A stretch of 64,000 bases of DNA, from the NCBI GenBank assembly GCA_027314165.1, contig DAHVCH010000007.1, forward strand, positions 44,146 to 108,145, in the 5' to 3' direction. Of the stretch, positions 44,701 to 53,366 are shown in pieces. The notes beneath the pieces are model-generated. The model did not search any database. It was not told the DNA's origin and was given only the letters and a program-made list of their open reading frames with translations. A program made the position numbers and the translations under genes. Source of the DNA: Thermoplasmata archaeon (GTDB taxonomy: Archaea; Thermoplasmatota; Thermoplasmata; Lutacidiplasmatales; UBA184). Position 1 is the first letter of the stretch. Every line of letters starts with the position of its first letter.

Positions 44701-46149
44701 GACCGCCTGCCCCGAGATCCCGACGCTGGGGTAGGAGGTGCTGCTGGAGAAGCTGTAGAGCAGACCCAGGTTCTGCGACGAGTCCAGGGTGACCGCCGGG
44801 TAGAACGCATTCTCTCCGGAGGGGGTCCAGATGAAGTCCTGGACCTTCGAGGCCGTCGTGGTGTTCACCTGCCAGAGGTGGACACAGCTCACGGCCCCGC
44901 CCGAGCAGCTCCCGTCGTTCGCCGCGGCCCACATGTCGCCGGCGCGCCACACCGCCGAGCCGATCCGGTTGTCGTTCGTCACGACGGTGCCTCCGCTAGG
45001 CATCGGCGCCGCGCCCGGGGCGGTGGAGGTGGTTGAGAAGTTCTTGAACGTGAAATGGTAGGCCGACGGCGGGGCTCCCGAGAGCGTGACGTAGTTCAGC
45101 TGGGAAGAGGACTGCATGTTCGAGCTGAGGAAGTAGATCGTGGAGGAGAGCGAGAGCATCTCCGCCGCATGGATGGACGCGTAGGCCGACCAGGGCCCCA
45201 CGATCAGATAGGTGGGGGCGGTCCCGGCGAGCGCCTGCGACTTGTTGATGACGAAGATGACCGCGCCGGCGAAGGTCACTCCGCCCGAGAAGTCGTTGCC
45301 CGAGAGCGAGATGGTGTTCGCGCCCACCCCCACGTTGATCTGGTCGGGCAGGTCGCCCGAGGTCCCCGTGTGGTTCGGCATGTGGACCAGGTAGGTGTGC
45401 CAGACCAGCGGGGAGCTCGAGGTGGAGACCCCCAGGTAGGCGTCGCCGTAGTTCGACACGCTGATCATCTCGGCGAACCAGCGTCCCGAGATCGGGTCGT
45501 AGTGGATGTTCGGGTCGGAGAGACAGTTCGACGTGCAAGAGGTGTTCAGGAGCGCATCCATCGTGCCGCTCGAGACCACGGTGCCCGAGGTGGTCCAGAT
45601 CTCGTAGGCCGAGTTCACCGTCTCCATGACGTAGCCGGCCCCCGCCGATCCGGTGGTGTCCGGCGGCGTGCAGCCGCAGTTGTTCGGCGCCTTGTTGTTC
45701 AGCGCGTTCCAGCCGAGGGTGCCGTTGGTGTAGGTGAAGGGGGTGGACCGCGGGGCGATGACCAGCGGGCCCGGCGCGGCGGGAGTGGAGGACCGGAAGT
45801 CCGGAAGGTGGACGACGCCAAGGTCCTGAGCGACCTGGACCTGCCCGAACTGCGAGCGGTCGAGAGGGTGCGGGGTGCCGAGAGGGAGGCCCGGGATCGA
45901 GAGGTGGGGGACCGAGGAGGTCGTGAGGGGCACGGCCTGGGCGGGGGCGGTGGCGGTGGCGGCCGTCGCGGAGGAGTGCGCGACCGTTCCTGCGCTCACC
46001 CCGGCCAACGAGGTGGCGGGGAGGCTCACCAAGGCCAGGAGAACCATCAGAGCGACGATCGTCAACGTCCGGGCGCTCAGAAGCCACCGTTGGCCGGTCA
46101 TGGGGTATGCGGCGTCCTCTCTCGAGAGGAACGCCATGCCATGCGCCAC
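41728..46149 (-). CDS. Giant surface protein: N-terminal propeller-like domain, six Cys-pair repeats, two PKD domains, anchor
   Basis: Up to 1473 residues; the in-frame ATG at 46137 is the better start by its promoter. A signal peptide is followed by a ~400-residue secreted domain with Cys pairs (NNCGCTPPDT, NTSCTSNCLS, HGCTGSGCYEW) and repeated strands suggesting a beta-propeller; I do not recognise its activity. Six Cys-pair repeats follow (for example GLGCSAS...VACAPTTAGTY), then two PKD domains (WNLGDGG and a degenerate one), a membrane helix and a cytoplasmic tail with a long proline run ending in RPIDEVAPDPFGG plus RR. That ending is shared with the S53 protease next door. Probably a surface adhesin or scaffold. 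Confidence 0.8.
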   Translation of the reverse strand: MAHGMAFLSREDAAYPMTGQRWLLSARTLTIVALMVLLALVSLPATSLAGVSAGTVAHSSATAATATAPAQAVPLTTSSVPHLSIPGLPLGTPHPLDRSQFGQVQVAQDLGVVHLPDFRSSTPAAPGPLVIAPRSTPFTYTNGTLGWNALNNKAPNNCGCTPPDTTGSAGAGYVMETVNSAYEIWTTSGTVVSSGTMDALLNTSCTSNCLSDPNIHYDPISGRWFAEMISVSNYGDAYLGVSTSSSPLVWHTYLVHMPNHTGTSGDLPDQINVGVGANTISLSGNDFSGGVTFAGAVIFVINKSQALAGTAPTYLIVGPWSAYASIHAAEMLSLSSTIYFLSSNMQSSSQLNYVTLSGAPPSAYHFTFKNFSTTSTAPGAAPMPSGGTVVTNDNRIGSAVWRAGDMWAAANDGSCSGGAVSCVHLWQVNTTTASKVQDFIWTPSGENAFYPAVTLDSSQNLGLLYSFSSSTSYPSVGISGQAVTDATGTIETPTVVQKGTAAGSAATRFGDYSGAATDLSSQTMWGFGEWTGKHGCTGSGCYEWDTWVQSWSFGGGGGGGLTVSTPTPSPSSVDLGTSVSWSVTATGGTSPYTYVWSTTPATGMGCSASTTSTVSCTPTAAGSYTMTVTVTDSAAHTASATSPSFSVYALPTATAPTATPASADVGQSVTFSTTASGGSGTNTFAWTATPSSGLGCSASTTTTVACAPTTAGTYSIVVAVTDSNGGVGTSPASSYTVSPLPAVTAPTPSTPVGSVGAPVSFTSTLSSPGSGSTTYAWTSAPTGLGCTSANALSISCTPTASGTYTTTITVTDSNGGSGSATSASFTVSANPSVSAPVATPSSADVGETVTFASSLLSPGAGSDQYTWSVSPSTGLGCLGANALTISCTPTNAGSYQVTISATDSQGHTGSASSPFTVTSAPSVGTPLASRTSVDVGQGVYFNATLTGAGSGGDTYLWVASPGSGLGCGSSATNSVLCVPTGPGNYTVKVAVHDSNGGSAQATSANFQVFPLPSLTRPTPSPAQVSTGQTASFSTTLTSPGSGHDAFSWVGSSSSLTCTASAGTVAACTPSATGTFTVTVSVTDLDGGTSSATSSSLTVVAPSGPLTALPTATPASGTAPLVVAFVGSASGGTPPYASYAWNLGDGGTSAVQSPTHTYSVAGTYSVSLTVTDSSGKSASTSLTVQVNPVSGGSLTVKASANPTSSSVGQNVAFTASASGGSGQYVYTWRFTDGQTATGATPSHAFASAGTYVATVWANDTAGHSAVSSVSVTVSAAVNQFGFMGSINPWLLLLLLVVVIAAIAVALLVRRHRDRAAVAAAEGSMGGAPMGYEPVPLGGAPMPPYGAPDGAMGPSVAGGAPTAYPAYSGMPPAPPPASPPASSDTVAPSPGPLPVGSGSVTSDGHDVAPSSDEVAPSVGAGPAPAPVAPAQAPPPPPPPPPPPPPPPPPAAAPKRPPPTDRPIDEVAPDPFGGRR

Positions 46150-46158
46150 CGTGGCTCC

Positions 46159-46169
46159 CTATGTAATCG
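46159..46169 (-). promoter_or_regulatory. TATA-like element of the giant surface protein gene
   Basis: CGATTACATAG on the minus strand is centred 27 bp before the in-frame ATG at 46137, which suggests a leaderless transcript starting at that ATG rather than at 46149. The gap up to Rpo12 (46170-46334) shows nothing else I can name. Confidence 0.5.
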
Positions 46170-46334
46170 TTCTGGCGGATGGAGCGCCGCCGGGAGGACG
46201 AGGGGGGCGGACCGGTAAGGCCGGCTACTCAAGAGCGGGAGCCGGGGGGCTTCGTCCAGGGCCCGTCGGCCGGCAACCCGTCACGTCCGAGAAAGGTCTC
46301 GGACCTCAGGGAGGGCGGAGAAGGGTCCGAAGGC

Positions 46335-46469
46335 TCAGCGCGCCTTCAGGACCTTCTTGACGTTGGGGTGCTCCTTGTAGAAGATCTTCCCGCCGCAGTT
46401 GTCGCAGCGGACCCCGAAGAGGTTCGCGTCGGAGGGGAGTGGCTCGTGGCAACGGATGCAGCGGAACAT
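46335..46469 (-). CDS. rpo12: RNA polymerase subunit Rpo12 (RpoP)
   Basis: A 44-residue zinc protein: Cys4-x2-Cys7-x14-Cys22-x2-Cys25, with CIRCHEPLPSDANLFGVRC at the start and CGGKIFYKEHPN before a basic C-terminus ending VKKVLKAR. This is the archaeal counterpart of eukaryotic Rpb12, a small subunit that helps assemble the Rpo3/Rpo10 platform. It starts 17 bp after the L37Ae stop and is the last gene of the exosome/proteasome block, where it is also found in many other archaea. Confidence 0.93.
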   Translation of the reverse strand: MFRCIRCHEPLPSDANLFGVRCDNCGGKIFYKEHPNVKKVLKAR

Positions 46470-46486
46470 GACGACCCGTGGGCGTT

Positions 46487-46795
46487 TCAGTCGGCGGTGC
46501 CCTTAACCTTTCCCTTTCCCGCGGGGCTGGCGGTGCCCGGGGCGGTCTCTTCCTCGACCCGGAAGATCGAGGGGGCCGGGCGGAAGGCGTACGCGTCAGA
46601 GGCAAAGGTCCGGTCGCAGCGGCTGCAGTGCCAGATCCCCGAACCCTGGCGGCGGACCGACAGGGTGGAGCACTTCGGGCAGGAGTAGGTCGCGATGCGG
46701 CCCTTCTCCACTTCGATGGTCTTGCGGCGGATACGGATCCCGTACCGGGGTCCCATCCAGCCGGTGATCCCGACCTTCTTCGTGCGCTTGGACAT
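46487..46795 (-). CDS. rpl37ae: Ribosomal protein L37Ae (eL43)
   Basis: A 102-residue large-subunit protein. MSKRTKKVGITGWMGPRYG is the typical start, and the zinc ribbon is C-x2-C (SCPKCS) and C-x2-C (HCSRCD) with 14-15 residues between. The C-terminal ~25 residues (TAPGTASPAGKGKVKG) extend past the usual ~90 residues and are low complexity. It lies 28 bp after rrp42 and is cotranscribed with it. Confidence 0.95.
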   Translation of the reverse strand: MSKRTKKVGITGWMGPRYGIRIRRKTIEVEKGRIATYSCPKCSTLSVRRQGSGIWHCSRCDRTFASDAYAFRPAPSIFRVEEETAPGTASPAGKGKVKGTAD

Positions 46796-46823
46796 CGCGA
46801 CCCCCTGGGTTCGGCTTCTCCCT

Positions 46824-47603
46824 TTAGAGCTTTCGGATAAGGTCGCGCAGGCGGTCGCCGTGGGCGAACGCGCGGTCGGTGAGCTCCATCACGTCCTGCG
46901 GAGAGAAGGCGCCGATCTTGCCCTTCTGCATCGCGACGACGTTCCCGGCCTCGTCCGTGGCGATGGTGAGGCGGCCCTGGCAGGCGATCTCCTCCTCGCG
47001 CGCGGGGTCGACCACGATGGCGTCGCCGAGCCGGACGAAGGTCGTCTCGATCGGCACGTGCTTCGGGTTGAGCGGGCGGTCCTCCCCGACCTCGAACTTC
47101 TTCGCGGGGACGGTCGTGTGCGTGAGCGCCGCGGAGGCGGCGAGCATCGCGGCGTCGATGAGGTTGCCGCTGTGGTCGAGCACGTGGCAGTCCACGTAGC
47201 AGACCCAGACCTTCTCCTGGGGGGTGATGCAGAGCCCTGCGAGGTCGACGGCGTCGGCCGCGCGGATGGCCCGGTCCACGACCCGGGAGGTCTCGATCGC
47301 TTCCACCGTCGGCGGGCCCGGTTCGAAGACCGGGGACGAGAGAGGCACGAGCTCCGCGTTCGTCGTGAGGACCCCGGCGTTCGGGGTGTCGGGGAAGGGC
47401 TTGCCGACCTCGACCTTGATGCCGGAGAGGACCTTCGTCCCTCCGATCTCCGCAAGCGCGCTGCCGTCGGCGCTCGACACGTAGCCCAGAGTGATCTTCA
47501 CCGGGCGCATGTCGTCCAGACCCCGCCCGTCGAGCCGGTGACCCTTCTTCGCCAGGTCCAGCACGTGGGTGGTCATGATCTCGGCGGCGACCTCTCCGCT
47601 CAT
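46824..47603 (-). CDS. rrp42: Exosome subunit Rrp42
   Basis: A 259-residue RNase PH-fold protein, the non-catalytic partner of Rrp41 in the archaeal exosome ring. RLDGRGLDDMRPVKITLGYV is the standard opening; VWVCYVDCHVLDHSGNLID and GNVVAMQKGKIGAFS follow. Rrp41 and Rrp42 form a hexameric 3'-5' exoribonuclease in the cytosol, with RNA entering through Rrp4. Its ATG overlaps the rrp41 stop (ATGA), which suggests coupled translation for equal amounts of both ring subunits. Confidence 0.96.
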   Translation of the reverse strand: MSGEVAAEIMTTHVLDLAKKGHRLDGRGLDDMRPVKITLGYVSSADGSALAEIGGTKVLSGIKVEVGKPFPDTPNAGVLTTNAELVPLSSPVFEPGPPTVEAIETSRVVDRAIRAADAVDLAGLCITPQEKVWVCYVDCHVLDHSGNLIDAAMLAASAALTHTTVPAKKFEVGEDRPLNPKHVPIETTFVRLGDAIVVDPAREEEIACQGRLTIATDEAGNVVAMQKGKIGAFSPQDVMELTDRAFAHGDRLRDLIRKL

Positions 47604-48361
47604 GCTGCCACCTCCGCACCGGCGGACGGAGCAGAGACCGCGTACCGGTCCCGCAGCGCCTGCTTCTGGACCTCGTAGATCTTCTTGCAGCCGGTGACGC
47701 CCAGGTCGAGGGAACGCTTCAGCTCGTCCCGGGTCATGTGTCCCTCCATCTGGAGCAGGACCAGCCGTCCGCTCCGCGGGACCAGGGCCATCGGGAGGTC
47801 GGCCTCCCCGTAGTTGTCCTCTTCCTTCTTCAGGTCCAGGACGATGGTCCCGGCGACCTTGCCCACGGCCACCGCGGGCACCAGGTCCACCATCGGGATC
47901 CCGGCGTCAGCGAGGGCGACAGAGGCGGCGACGACCCCGGCGCACCGGGTGCCGGCGTTCGCCTGGAGGACCTCGATGTAGATGTCGATGGACGTCCTGG
48001 GGTACTCCTCGACGAAGAGGACGGACTCGAACGCCTCGGCGATGACCTTGCTGATCTCCTGCGACCGGCGGTCGAGGCCGGGACGCTTCCGCTCATCGAC
48101 GGAGAAGGCGGCCATGTTGTACTTGCACTGGACCACGGCCTTCGTGGTCTGCTGAAGGTGGCGCGGGTGGACCTCGCGAGGTCCGTAGACGGCGGCCATG
48201 ACCTTGTTGTCGCCCCACTCGACGAACGCGCTGCCCTCGGCCTGCTGCAGCGGCCCCGCAGTGATGCGAAGAGGACGCAGGTCCTCGAGCCCCCTACCGT
48301 CGATCCGTCGTCCGTTGGCGTCCAGGAGCTGCGGAACGTCCTTTGCCCCAATGCTACCCAT
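47600..48361 (-). CDS. rrp41: Exosome catalytic subunit Rrp41
   Basis: A 253-residue RNase PH-fold protein. It has RRIDGRGLEDLRPLRITAG, AAVYGPREVHPRH (phosphate/RNA-binding arginines), DRRSQEISKVIAEAFESV, and the metal-binding acidic patch in KEEDNYGEADLPMALVP, so it is the active subunit. It degrades RNA from the 3' end with phosphate. The ATG at 48361 has GAGGAG before it and overlaps the end of rrp4 by 8 bases; a longer frame to 48508 lies inside rrp4 and was rejected. Confidence 0.96.
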   Translation of the reverse strand: MGSIGAKDVPQLLDANGRRIDGRGLEDLRPLRITAGPLQQAEGSAFVEWGDNKVMAAVYGPREVHPRHLQQTTKAVVQCKYNMAAFSVDERKRPGLDRRSQEISKVIAEAFESVLFVEEYPRTSIDIYIEVLQANAGTRCAGVVAASVALADAGIPMVDLVPAVAVGKVAGTIVLDLKKEEDNYGEADLPMALVPRSGRLVLLQMEGHMTRDELKRSLDLGVTGCKKIYEVQKQALRDRYAVSAPSAGAEVAA

Positions 48362-49559
48362 GTTGTGTCTCCTCCTCGAACTCTTGTCCTTCTTCGAAGT
48401 ACGTTGGACCTTGAACCTCCCCCTTCGGGGGGCGCGGCGGGGAGCCGTCGTGGACCTCCTCGCTTCCGCCCTCGCCGCTGTCGCGCGATGGGCGGTCGTA
48501 ATCCTCATGCTGGGGCGTCCGGCCCGCCTGGGTGTCCAGGAGCGCCTTGACCCGGTCGGTCAGTCCGACCTTCTGGCCCTCGCGGTCGATGAGCGCGAGG
48601 ACCTCGCGCACGCGACGGATCTGGTCGTTGTCACCCTCGATCCAGACACGCCCGTTCTGCCCGACCACGAGCTTGGCCCCGGTGTCCTGCTGGATCATCT
48701 GGATCATGCTGCCGGACTTGCCGATGACCCGGGGGACCTTCGTCGGGGAGATCTCCACGACGTACCCCCCTTCCAGCTTTCCCAGGCCCGGACCGTTCAT
48801 CGAGACCCCGATGCGGCGCTGCTCGTCGATGCCCTCGACGCGGACGATCACCGTTTCCCCGGGCCGGAGGTACTCCCCGCATTCCCCGTACTCCATCTGC
48901 CAGGGGGTCCCGGTCATGTGGAGCGGGGTGAAGTGCGGCGCGCGGATGTCCAGCAGCCAGTAGGTCGGCCCGACCGCCTGGATGACCCCGACGACCATGT
49001 CGTCGCGCTGCGGGATGTAGCGGCCCGAGAGCGGGATCACGCGGACGAAGGGAGGACGGGGAGAGAGCAGCCCCATGACGCTCGCGTAGATCTTGCCGTC
49101 GTCGCGGGACCGGTAGGTGCCGAACCCGGGCTTGAGCCCCTGGGCGGGAACCTCCTCGCCGGGAAGGACCAGGACACGCTCGCCGCCGCCGCCTCCGCCA
49201 CGCCCCAACGGGCGTCGTTCGTGGCCGGCCTTCGGACCGAAGTAGCGGCGCTCGCCGCCCCGCGGGGGACCGTCGCCGCGACCACCTCGGCCGCCGCCTC
49301 GTCCACCACGGTCGCCGCCGCCAGGGCCGCCTCGGCCCCGGTCGCGGTCGCGTCCACGGCCTCGGTCTCCGCCACGGGAGGGGCCGTCGCCACGGCGGTC
49401 CCGGTCACGGAAGCCTCCGCGGCCTCCACGGTCCCGCCTTCGATTGTCACCCTCTCCGCGGCGCTCCCCGCGGTCCCCGTCCCGATCGCGACCATCTTCG
49501 TCGCGTGCAGGAGAGGGAGTCCCGTCGTCTCCCATGTCGCCTTTGAACGGCGCGGCCAC
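48354..49559 (-). CDS. rrp4: Exosome RNA-binding cap subunit Rrp4 with an RGG-rich N-terminal extension
   Basis: A 401-residue protein, against about 230-250 for typical archaeal Rrp4. Residues ~18-125 are almost only Arg, Gly and Asp, with many RGG, RDRD and GGR units. The conserved part follows: N-terminal domain (ERVLVLPGEEVPAQGLKPG, ~127-175), S1 domain (VVGVIQAVGPTYWLLDI, ~190-262) and KH domain (VPRVIGKSGSMIQMIQ, ~270-325). The last ~70 residues are acidic and loose. Rrp4 guides RNA into the exosome ring. The RGG extension could add RNA binding or condensation. It lies 10 bp after the SBDS gene. Confidence 0.93.
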   Translation of the reverse strand: MAAPFKGDMGDDGTPSPARDEDGRDRDGDRGERRGEGDNRRRDRGGRGGFRDRDRRGDGPSRGGDRGRGRDRDRGRGGPGGGDRGGRGGGRGGRGDGPPRGGERRYFGPKAGHERRPLGRGGGGGGERVLVLPGEEVPAQGLKPGFGTYRSRDDGKIYASVMGLLSPRPPFVRVIPLSGRYIPQRDDMVVGVIQAVGPTYWLLDIRAPHFTPLHMTGTPWQMEYGECGEYLRPGETVIVRVEGIDEQRRIGVSMNGPGLGKLEGGYVVEISPTKVPRVIGKSGSMIQMIQQDTGAKLVVGQNGRVWIEGDNDQIRRVREVLALIDREGQKVGLTDRVKALLDTQAGRTPQHEDYDRPSRDSGEGGSEEVHDGSPPRPPKGEVQGPTYFEEGQEFEEETQHG

Positions 49560-49569
49560 CCTCAGGGCC

Positions 49570-50292
49570 TTATTTAACCACTGCGCTCTCGACTTGTCCC
49601 TTCGCGCGAGCGTTGAGCCGGTCCAGCAGCTCCGTCTGGATGCCCCCGGGGATCTCGACGATGGCGCTCCAGCCCCCGTCCGCGAGCCACTCCTCGGAAA
49701 CGATCCTGGCCAGGGCCTTGACCTCGCCGATGATCTTGGGGTAGAACTGCCCGGGGACGTGCAGTTTGAGCTTCACGTGCTCCAGCCGGATCGGCAGGAG
49801 CGGACGCAGCTTGTCGAGGACCTCTTCGACCTGGGCGTCCACGCCCCGGAACGGGTCGACGTGGTACTTCGCCTCGTCCATCGCGGCGCTGATGCGCGCG
49901 GGGGGGTGGGGAGCGTTGGTCTGCGGGTTGATCGCGTTGCGCGAGATGTAGTCCACGATCTGCTTGCGCTTCGCGTCCACCATCGCCCGACGCTGCTCGG
50001 TGGTGACCTGCACCTCTCCCTTGCGGATGATCTCCTTCGCGATCGCGAAAACGTCCGCGGTGTGGAACTGCTTCTCCAGGTACTCGGAGGAGATCTTCTC
50101 CCCCTTCCGAGCATCCTTGTAGATCTGATCCTGGGGCATGTGCTCCCGCAGGTCCAGGTCCTTGCCGTCCTTGATGGCCTGGACCGCGACGGGGTCCACG
50201 AGGACCTCGAAGTGGCTGCCCCCGAACGCGAGCCGTGCCACGACGGCGTCGTCCGCCTCGCGGCGCTTCTTCTCCCGGCCCGGTTGCATCAT
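49570..50292 (-). CDS. SBDS family ribosome maturation protein
   Basis: A 240-residue protein with the three SBDS domains. The N-terminal one has [18 protein letters not shown] and [18 protein letters not shown]; the middle one [20 protein letters not shown] and [20 protein letters not shown]; the C-terminal one [14 protein letters not shown] and [18 protein letters not shown]. In eukaryotes the protein (Sdo1) removes eIF6 from the large ribosomal subunit; the archaeal one is thought to do the same with aIF6. It lies 34 bp after psmA and before rrp4, its usual archaeal place. Confidence 0.95.
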   Translation of the reverse strand: MMQPGREKKRREADDAVVARLAFGGSHFEVLVDPVAVQAIKDGKDLDLREHMPQDQIYKDARKGEKISSEYLEKQFHTADVFAIAKEIIRKGEVQVTTEQRRAMVDAKRKQIVDYISRNAINPQTNAPHPPARISAAMDEAKYHVDPFRGVDAQVEEVLDKLRPLLPIRLEHVKLKLHVPGQFYPKIIGEVKALARIVSEEWLADGGWSAIVEIPGGIQTELLDRLNARAKGQVESAVVK

Positions 50293-50326
50293 GGGAGGTT
50301 CTAGGGAGCTGGGTCCCTCGCCCCTC

Positions 50327-51073
50327 TCAGCTCTTGGACCCCTTCTCCTTGGGGGCCAGGCGGGAAACGTACTTCTGGATCTGCTCGGAGTTGAGGCGGG
50401 TGAAGCCCTTCTCCTTCTGGATCGTGCAGATCTCGACCGACGAGAGGTTCGACGGGTCCTCCATCGACTGCTGAAGTCCCTCGAGCGCGAGCAGGACGGC
50501 CGAGTCCATGTCCATGCCCTGGCTGTACTTCTGCTCGAAGAGCTCCATCACCGGCGTGCGGTTGCCCCCGATCGAGGAGGCGCGGAACGACGTGAGCGAG
50601 CCGGAGGGGTCCGTCTCGAACAGGTGGACGCCCGTGTCGTCGTACCCCCCGATGAGGAGGGCCGTGCCGAACGGCCGGACACCGCCGTACTGGGTGTACT
50701 GCTGCTTGTAGTCGCAGATGCGCCGGACCAGCACCTCGAGGCTGATCGGCTCCGCGTAGGTCACGCGGTTGATCTGGGAAGCGAGGCGCGCGTAGTCGAC
50801 CAGGACGCGGGCGTCGGCGACGAGCCCCGCCGTGGCCGCGCCGATGTGGTCGTCGATCTGGTGGATCTTCTCGACGCTGGAGGCTTCCGCCAGCTTCGGG
50901 TTCGAGATCCTGCGGTCCGCGACCAGCACGACGCCGTCCTTTGCGACGACCCCGGCGGTGGCGGTCCCGCGTCGGACAGATTCCCGGGCGTACTCGACCT
51001 GGAACAGCCGGCCGTCGGGAGAGAATACGGTGATCGCGCGGTCATAGGCCATCTGGCCCGGTTGCATCTCCAT
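50327..51073 (-). CDS. psmA: Proteasome alpha subunit
   Basis: A 248-residue protein with the alpha-subunit signature [20 protein letters not shown] near the N-terminus, then [20 protein letters not shown] and [19 protein letters not shown]. Alpha rings gate entry to the 20S proteasome and are not catalytic; the beta subunit is not in this window. It is first in the seven-gene block ending in rpo12, behind a good TATA box. The start ATG at 51073 matches the family. Confidence 0.96.
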   Translation of the reverse strand: MEMQPGQMAYDRAITVFSPDGRLFQVEYARESVRRGTATAGVVAKDGVVLVADRRISNPKLAEASSVEKIHQIDDHIGAATAGLVADARVLVDYARLASQINRVTYAEPISLEVLVRRICDYKQQYTQYGGVRPFGTALLIGGYDDTGVHLFETDPSGSLTSFRASSIGGNRTPVMELFEQKYSQGMDMDSAVLLALEGLQQSMEDPSNLSSVEICTIQKEKGFTRLNSEQIQKYVSRLAPKEKGSKS

Positions 51074-51110
51074 GAGGTTGCGCCTCGGTTAGGCCGCGGG
51101 ACATTCACCC

Positions 51111-51120
51111 CATTTATAAG
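51111..51120 (-). promoter_or_regulatory. TATA box of the psmA-rpo12 operon
   Basis: CTTATAAATG on the minus strand lies 38-47 bp before the psmA ATG, predicting a leader of about 15 bases. It is the strongest TATA match of the region and is the only promoter I can see for the seven genes down to rpo12. Being near-symmetric (TTTATAAG on the plus strand), it might also drive weak divergent transcription. Confidence 0.7.
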
Positions 51121-51200
51121 GACTCGTGGGGCGCGATGTCCGTCACGTCGCGGGGGCTCCCTGACGCGTGGGGTGAGGCGGCGACGAACCCTTTTCCCTA

Positions 51201-53333
51201 ATGTGTGTGGTCCGGCTTGCGATGATGCCGGCCTCCCCGTTGAAGCCCGCGCGGCGGCTGGAACATGCGGCCTCCGCCTACCTGCGTTCGGCCGCCGTGC
51301 AGCAGATCGAGTGGTTCCCTTGGGGCGAGGAGCCCTTCCGACGGGCGAAGGAGAGCGGCCGCCCGGTCCTCCTCGACATCGGGGCCGCCTGGTGCCACTG
51401 GTGTCACGTGATGGACGAGGGGACCTACAGCGACCCTGAGGTCGCCCGGCTCGTCGAGCAGAACTTCGTCGCCGTCAAGGTCGACCGCGACGAGAACCCC
51501 GAGGTCGACCGGCGATACCAGAGGCAGGTGAACGCCCTATCGGGTGAGGGAGGATGGCCGCTCACCGCCTTCCTGACGCCGCAGGGAGAGACGTTCCTTG
51601 GCGGCACGTACTACCCGCCCGCCGACTACGGCGGACGACCGGGGTTCCGGCGCGTGCTGCAGGAGGTCTCCCGTCTGTGGCGCGAGGAGCGCTCGGCGCT
51701 CCACGAACAGGCGGCCTCCGTGGCTCAGGGCCTGCGAAGCATGGAGCACCGCGGTTCGCAGGGCTCGCCCACGCTCCAGGCGTTCGTGGAGGGCACGGTG
51801 GCCCACGCCCTCGAGCAGTACGACGCCTCCCACGGTGGCTTCGGGGGCGCCCCGAAGTTCCCGCACCCCACCGGGATCTCCCTGCTGATGCTCCACGCCG
51901 CGCGCTCCGGCGATGCGAAGAGCGCCGAGGCGGCGCGCCATTCCCTCCTGCGCATGGCGGACGGAGGGGTCTACGACCAGCTTGGGGGCGGGTTCCACCG
52001 TTACTCCGTCGATGAGGGATGGCGCGTCCCGCACTTCGAGAAGATGGCCGTGGACAACGCCCAGCTCCTGGTCGCCTACGTCGAGGGCTGGAGCGCGTTC
52101 GGCGAGGAACGGTTCCGGGAGGTGATCGCCGGGACCACCGAGTGGGTCCTCTCGACCCTCGGCCGGGACCCGAAGGGCGGGTTCGCCGCCAGCCAGGACG
52201 CCGACAACGCCCCGGGGGACGACGGGGGGTACTTCACCTGGTCCACCTCCGAGGTCCGGTCGCTCCTCACCCCGGACGAGTTCCGGGCGGTCCGATGGCG
52301 GCACGGGCTCGGCGGGGAGGCGCGGATGCACCTCAACCCCCTCCAGAGCGTGCTCCAGCGACTGTTCTCCGTCGCCGAGGTCGCGGACCACCTCAAGGTC
52401 GCTCCCGAGCAGGCGAGCTCCTGGCTGGAGTCGGCCCACGCGAAGATGCGGAAGGTCCGGGCGGCCCGACCCGAGCCGTTCGTCGACCCCGCGATCTACG
52501 CCTCGCTGAACGGCATGCTCCTCGGCGCTCTCGCCGAAGCGGGACGCGCCCTGGGCGAGGCCCGCCCGATCGAGGAGGCGCGGCGTGCCGCGGACCGCTT
52601 CCTCGCCGAAGGCTTCGACCCCCACCGGGGGGTTCCGCACCAGCTCGGCCCCCAGGGAGCTCTCGGCTGGGGCCTGCTCGAGGACCAGAGCGAGTTCGCC
52701 CTTGGGCTCCTCCGACTGGCCGAGGTCACCCAGGAGGGACGATACGTGGAGCGGGCCCGTGAGGTCCTGGAGGTCGTCCTGGGGGAGTTCCCAACCCCGC
52801 CGGAGGGGCTGCTGCGCGACCTTGCACCGAAGCTCTACGATGGCCCGAAGGTGGGGGCGTGGGAGACGCCGAGCTTCCCCCTGGAGGACACTCCGCATCT
52901 CTCCGCCACCTCCGCCGCCGCGCTGGCCCTGCTCAAGCTGAACGCGCTGACCGGTGCCACGGTGGAGGACCCGCGCGCGACCGCGCTGCTCAACGCCTGC
53001 GTCCCCCGCCTCCAGCATGCGGGACTCTTCGGGGCGGGTGCCGCGCTCGCCTCGGCGATCCACCTCGAACCCGCCGTCCGCGTGGTGGTGGAGGGCGAGG
53101 GCCCCGAGGCCGACGCGCTCTGGAACGCGGCGGTCCGGACCTACCATCCTAGGAGAGTGCTCTTCCGCGGATCCCCCCAGCCGCCCTTCACCCTCCCGGA
53201 GGAGGCCGTCGCCGCGTCCGGTCGTGGCAGAGGACCCCGAGCGCTGGTCTGCCGGGGAACCTCCTGCCTGCCCCCGATCACCCGTCCGGAAGAGCTCTCG
53301 CAGGCGCTCCGCTCCGGCGCGGGGAAGCGCTGA
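51201..53333 (+). CDS. DUF255 thioredoxin-domain protein (YyaL/SPATA20-like)
   Basis: A protein of up to 710 residues; starts at 51222 or 51225 fit the family better. The N-terminal thioredoxin-like domain has the marker IEWFPWGEEPFRRA and DIGAAWCHWCHVMDEGTY with an active-site C-x2-C. It is followed by an alpha/alpha-barrel like those of sugar-modifying enzymes (GGVYDQLGGGFHRYSVDEGW, FEKMAVDNAQLLVAY). The family is widespread, cytosolic and poorly understood. It is divergent from psmA, with no other gene nearby on its strand. Length and order of domains are normal. Confidence 0.88.
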   Translation: MCVVRLAMMPASPLKPARRLEHAASAYLRSAAVQQIEWFPWGEEPFRRAKESGRPVLLDIGAAWCHWCHVMDEGTYSDPEVARLVEQNFVAVKVDRDENPEVDRRYQRQVNALSGEGGWPLTAFLTPQGETFLGGTYYPPADYGGRPGFRRVLQEVSRLWREERSALHEQAASVAQGLRSMEHRGSQGSPTLQAFVEGTVAHALEQYDASHGGFGGAPKFPHPTGISLLMLHAARSGDAKSAEAARHSLLRMADGGVYDQLGGGFHRYSVDEGWRVPHFEKMAVDNAQLLVAYVEGWSAFGEERFREVIAGTTEWVLSTLGRDPKGGFAASQDADNAPGDDGGYFTWSTSEVRSLLTPDEFRAVRWRHGLGGEARMHLNPLQSVLQRLFSVAEVADHLKVAPEQASSWLESAHAKMRKVRAARPEPFVDPAIYASLNGMLLGALAEAGRALGEARPIEEARRAADRFLAEGFDPHRGVPHQLGPQGALGWGLLEDQSEFALGLLRLAEVTQEGRYVERAREVLEVVLGEFPTPPEGLLRDLAPKLYDGPKVGAWETPSFPLEDTPHLSATSAAALALLKLNALTGATVEDPRATALLNACVPRLQHAGLFGAGAALASAIHLEPAVRVVVEGEGPEADALWNAAVRTYHPRRVLFRGSPQPPFTLPEEAVAASGRGRGPRALVCRGTSCLPPITRPEELSQALRSGAGKR

Positions 53334-53366
53334 GCCTTCCCCGGGAGATGGCTCCGGCGACCTCGG

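Noticed and set aside
41941..45036. A 1031-codon plus-strand frame opposite the giant surface protein
   Set aside because: Same cause; the composition is Arg/Gly-dominated and the opposite strand encodes clear repeats and PKD domains.
48362..48508. N-terminal extension of Rrp41
   Set aside because: It lies inside the rrp4 coding end and reads as basic shadow sequence; the ATG at 48361 has a ribosome-binding site and fits the family start.
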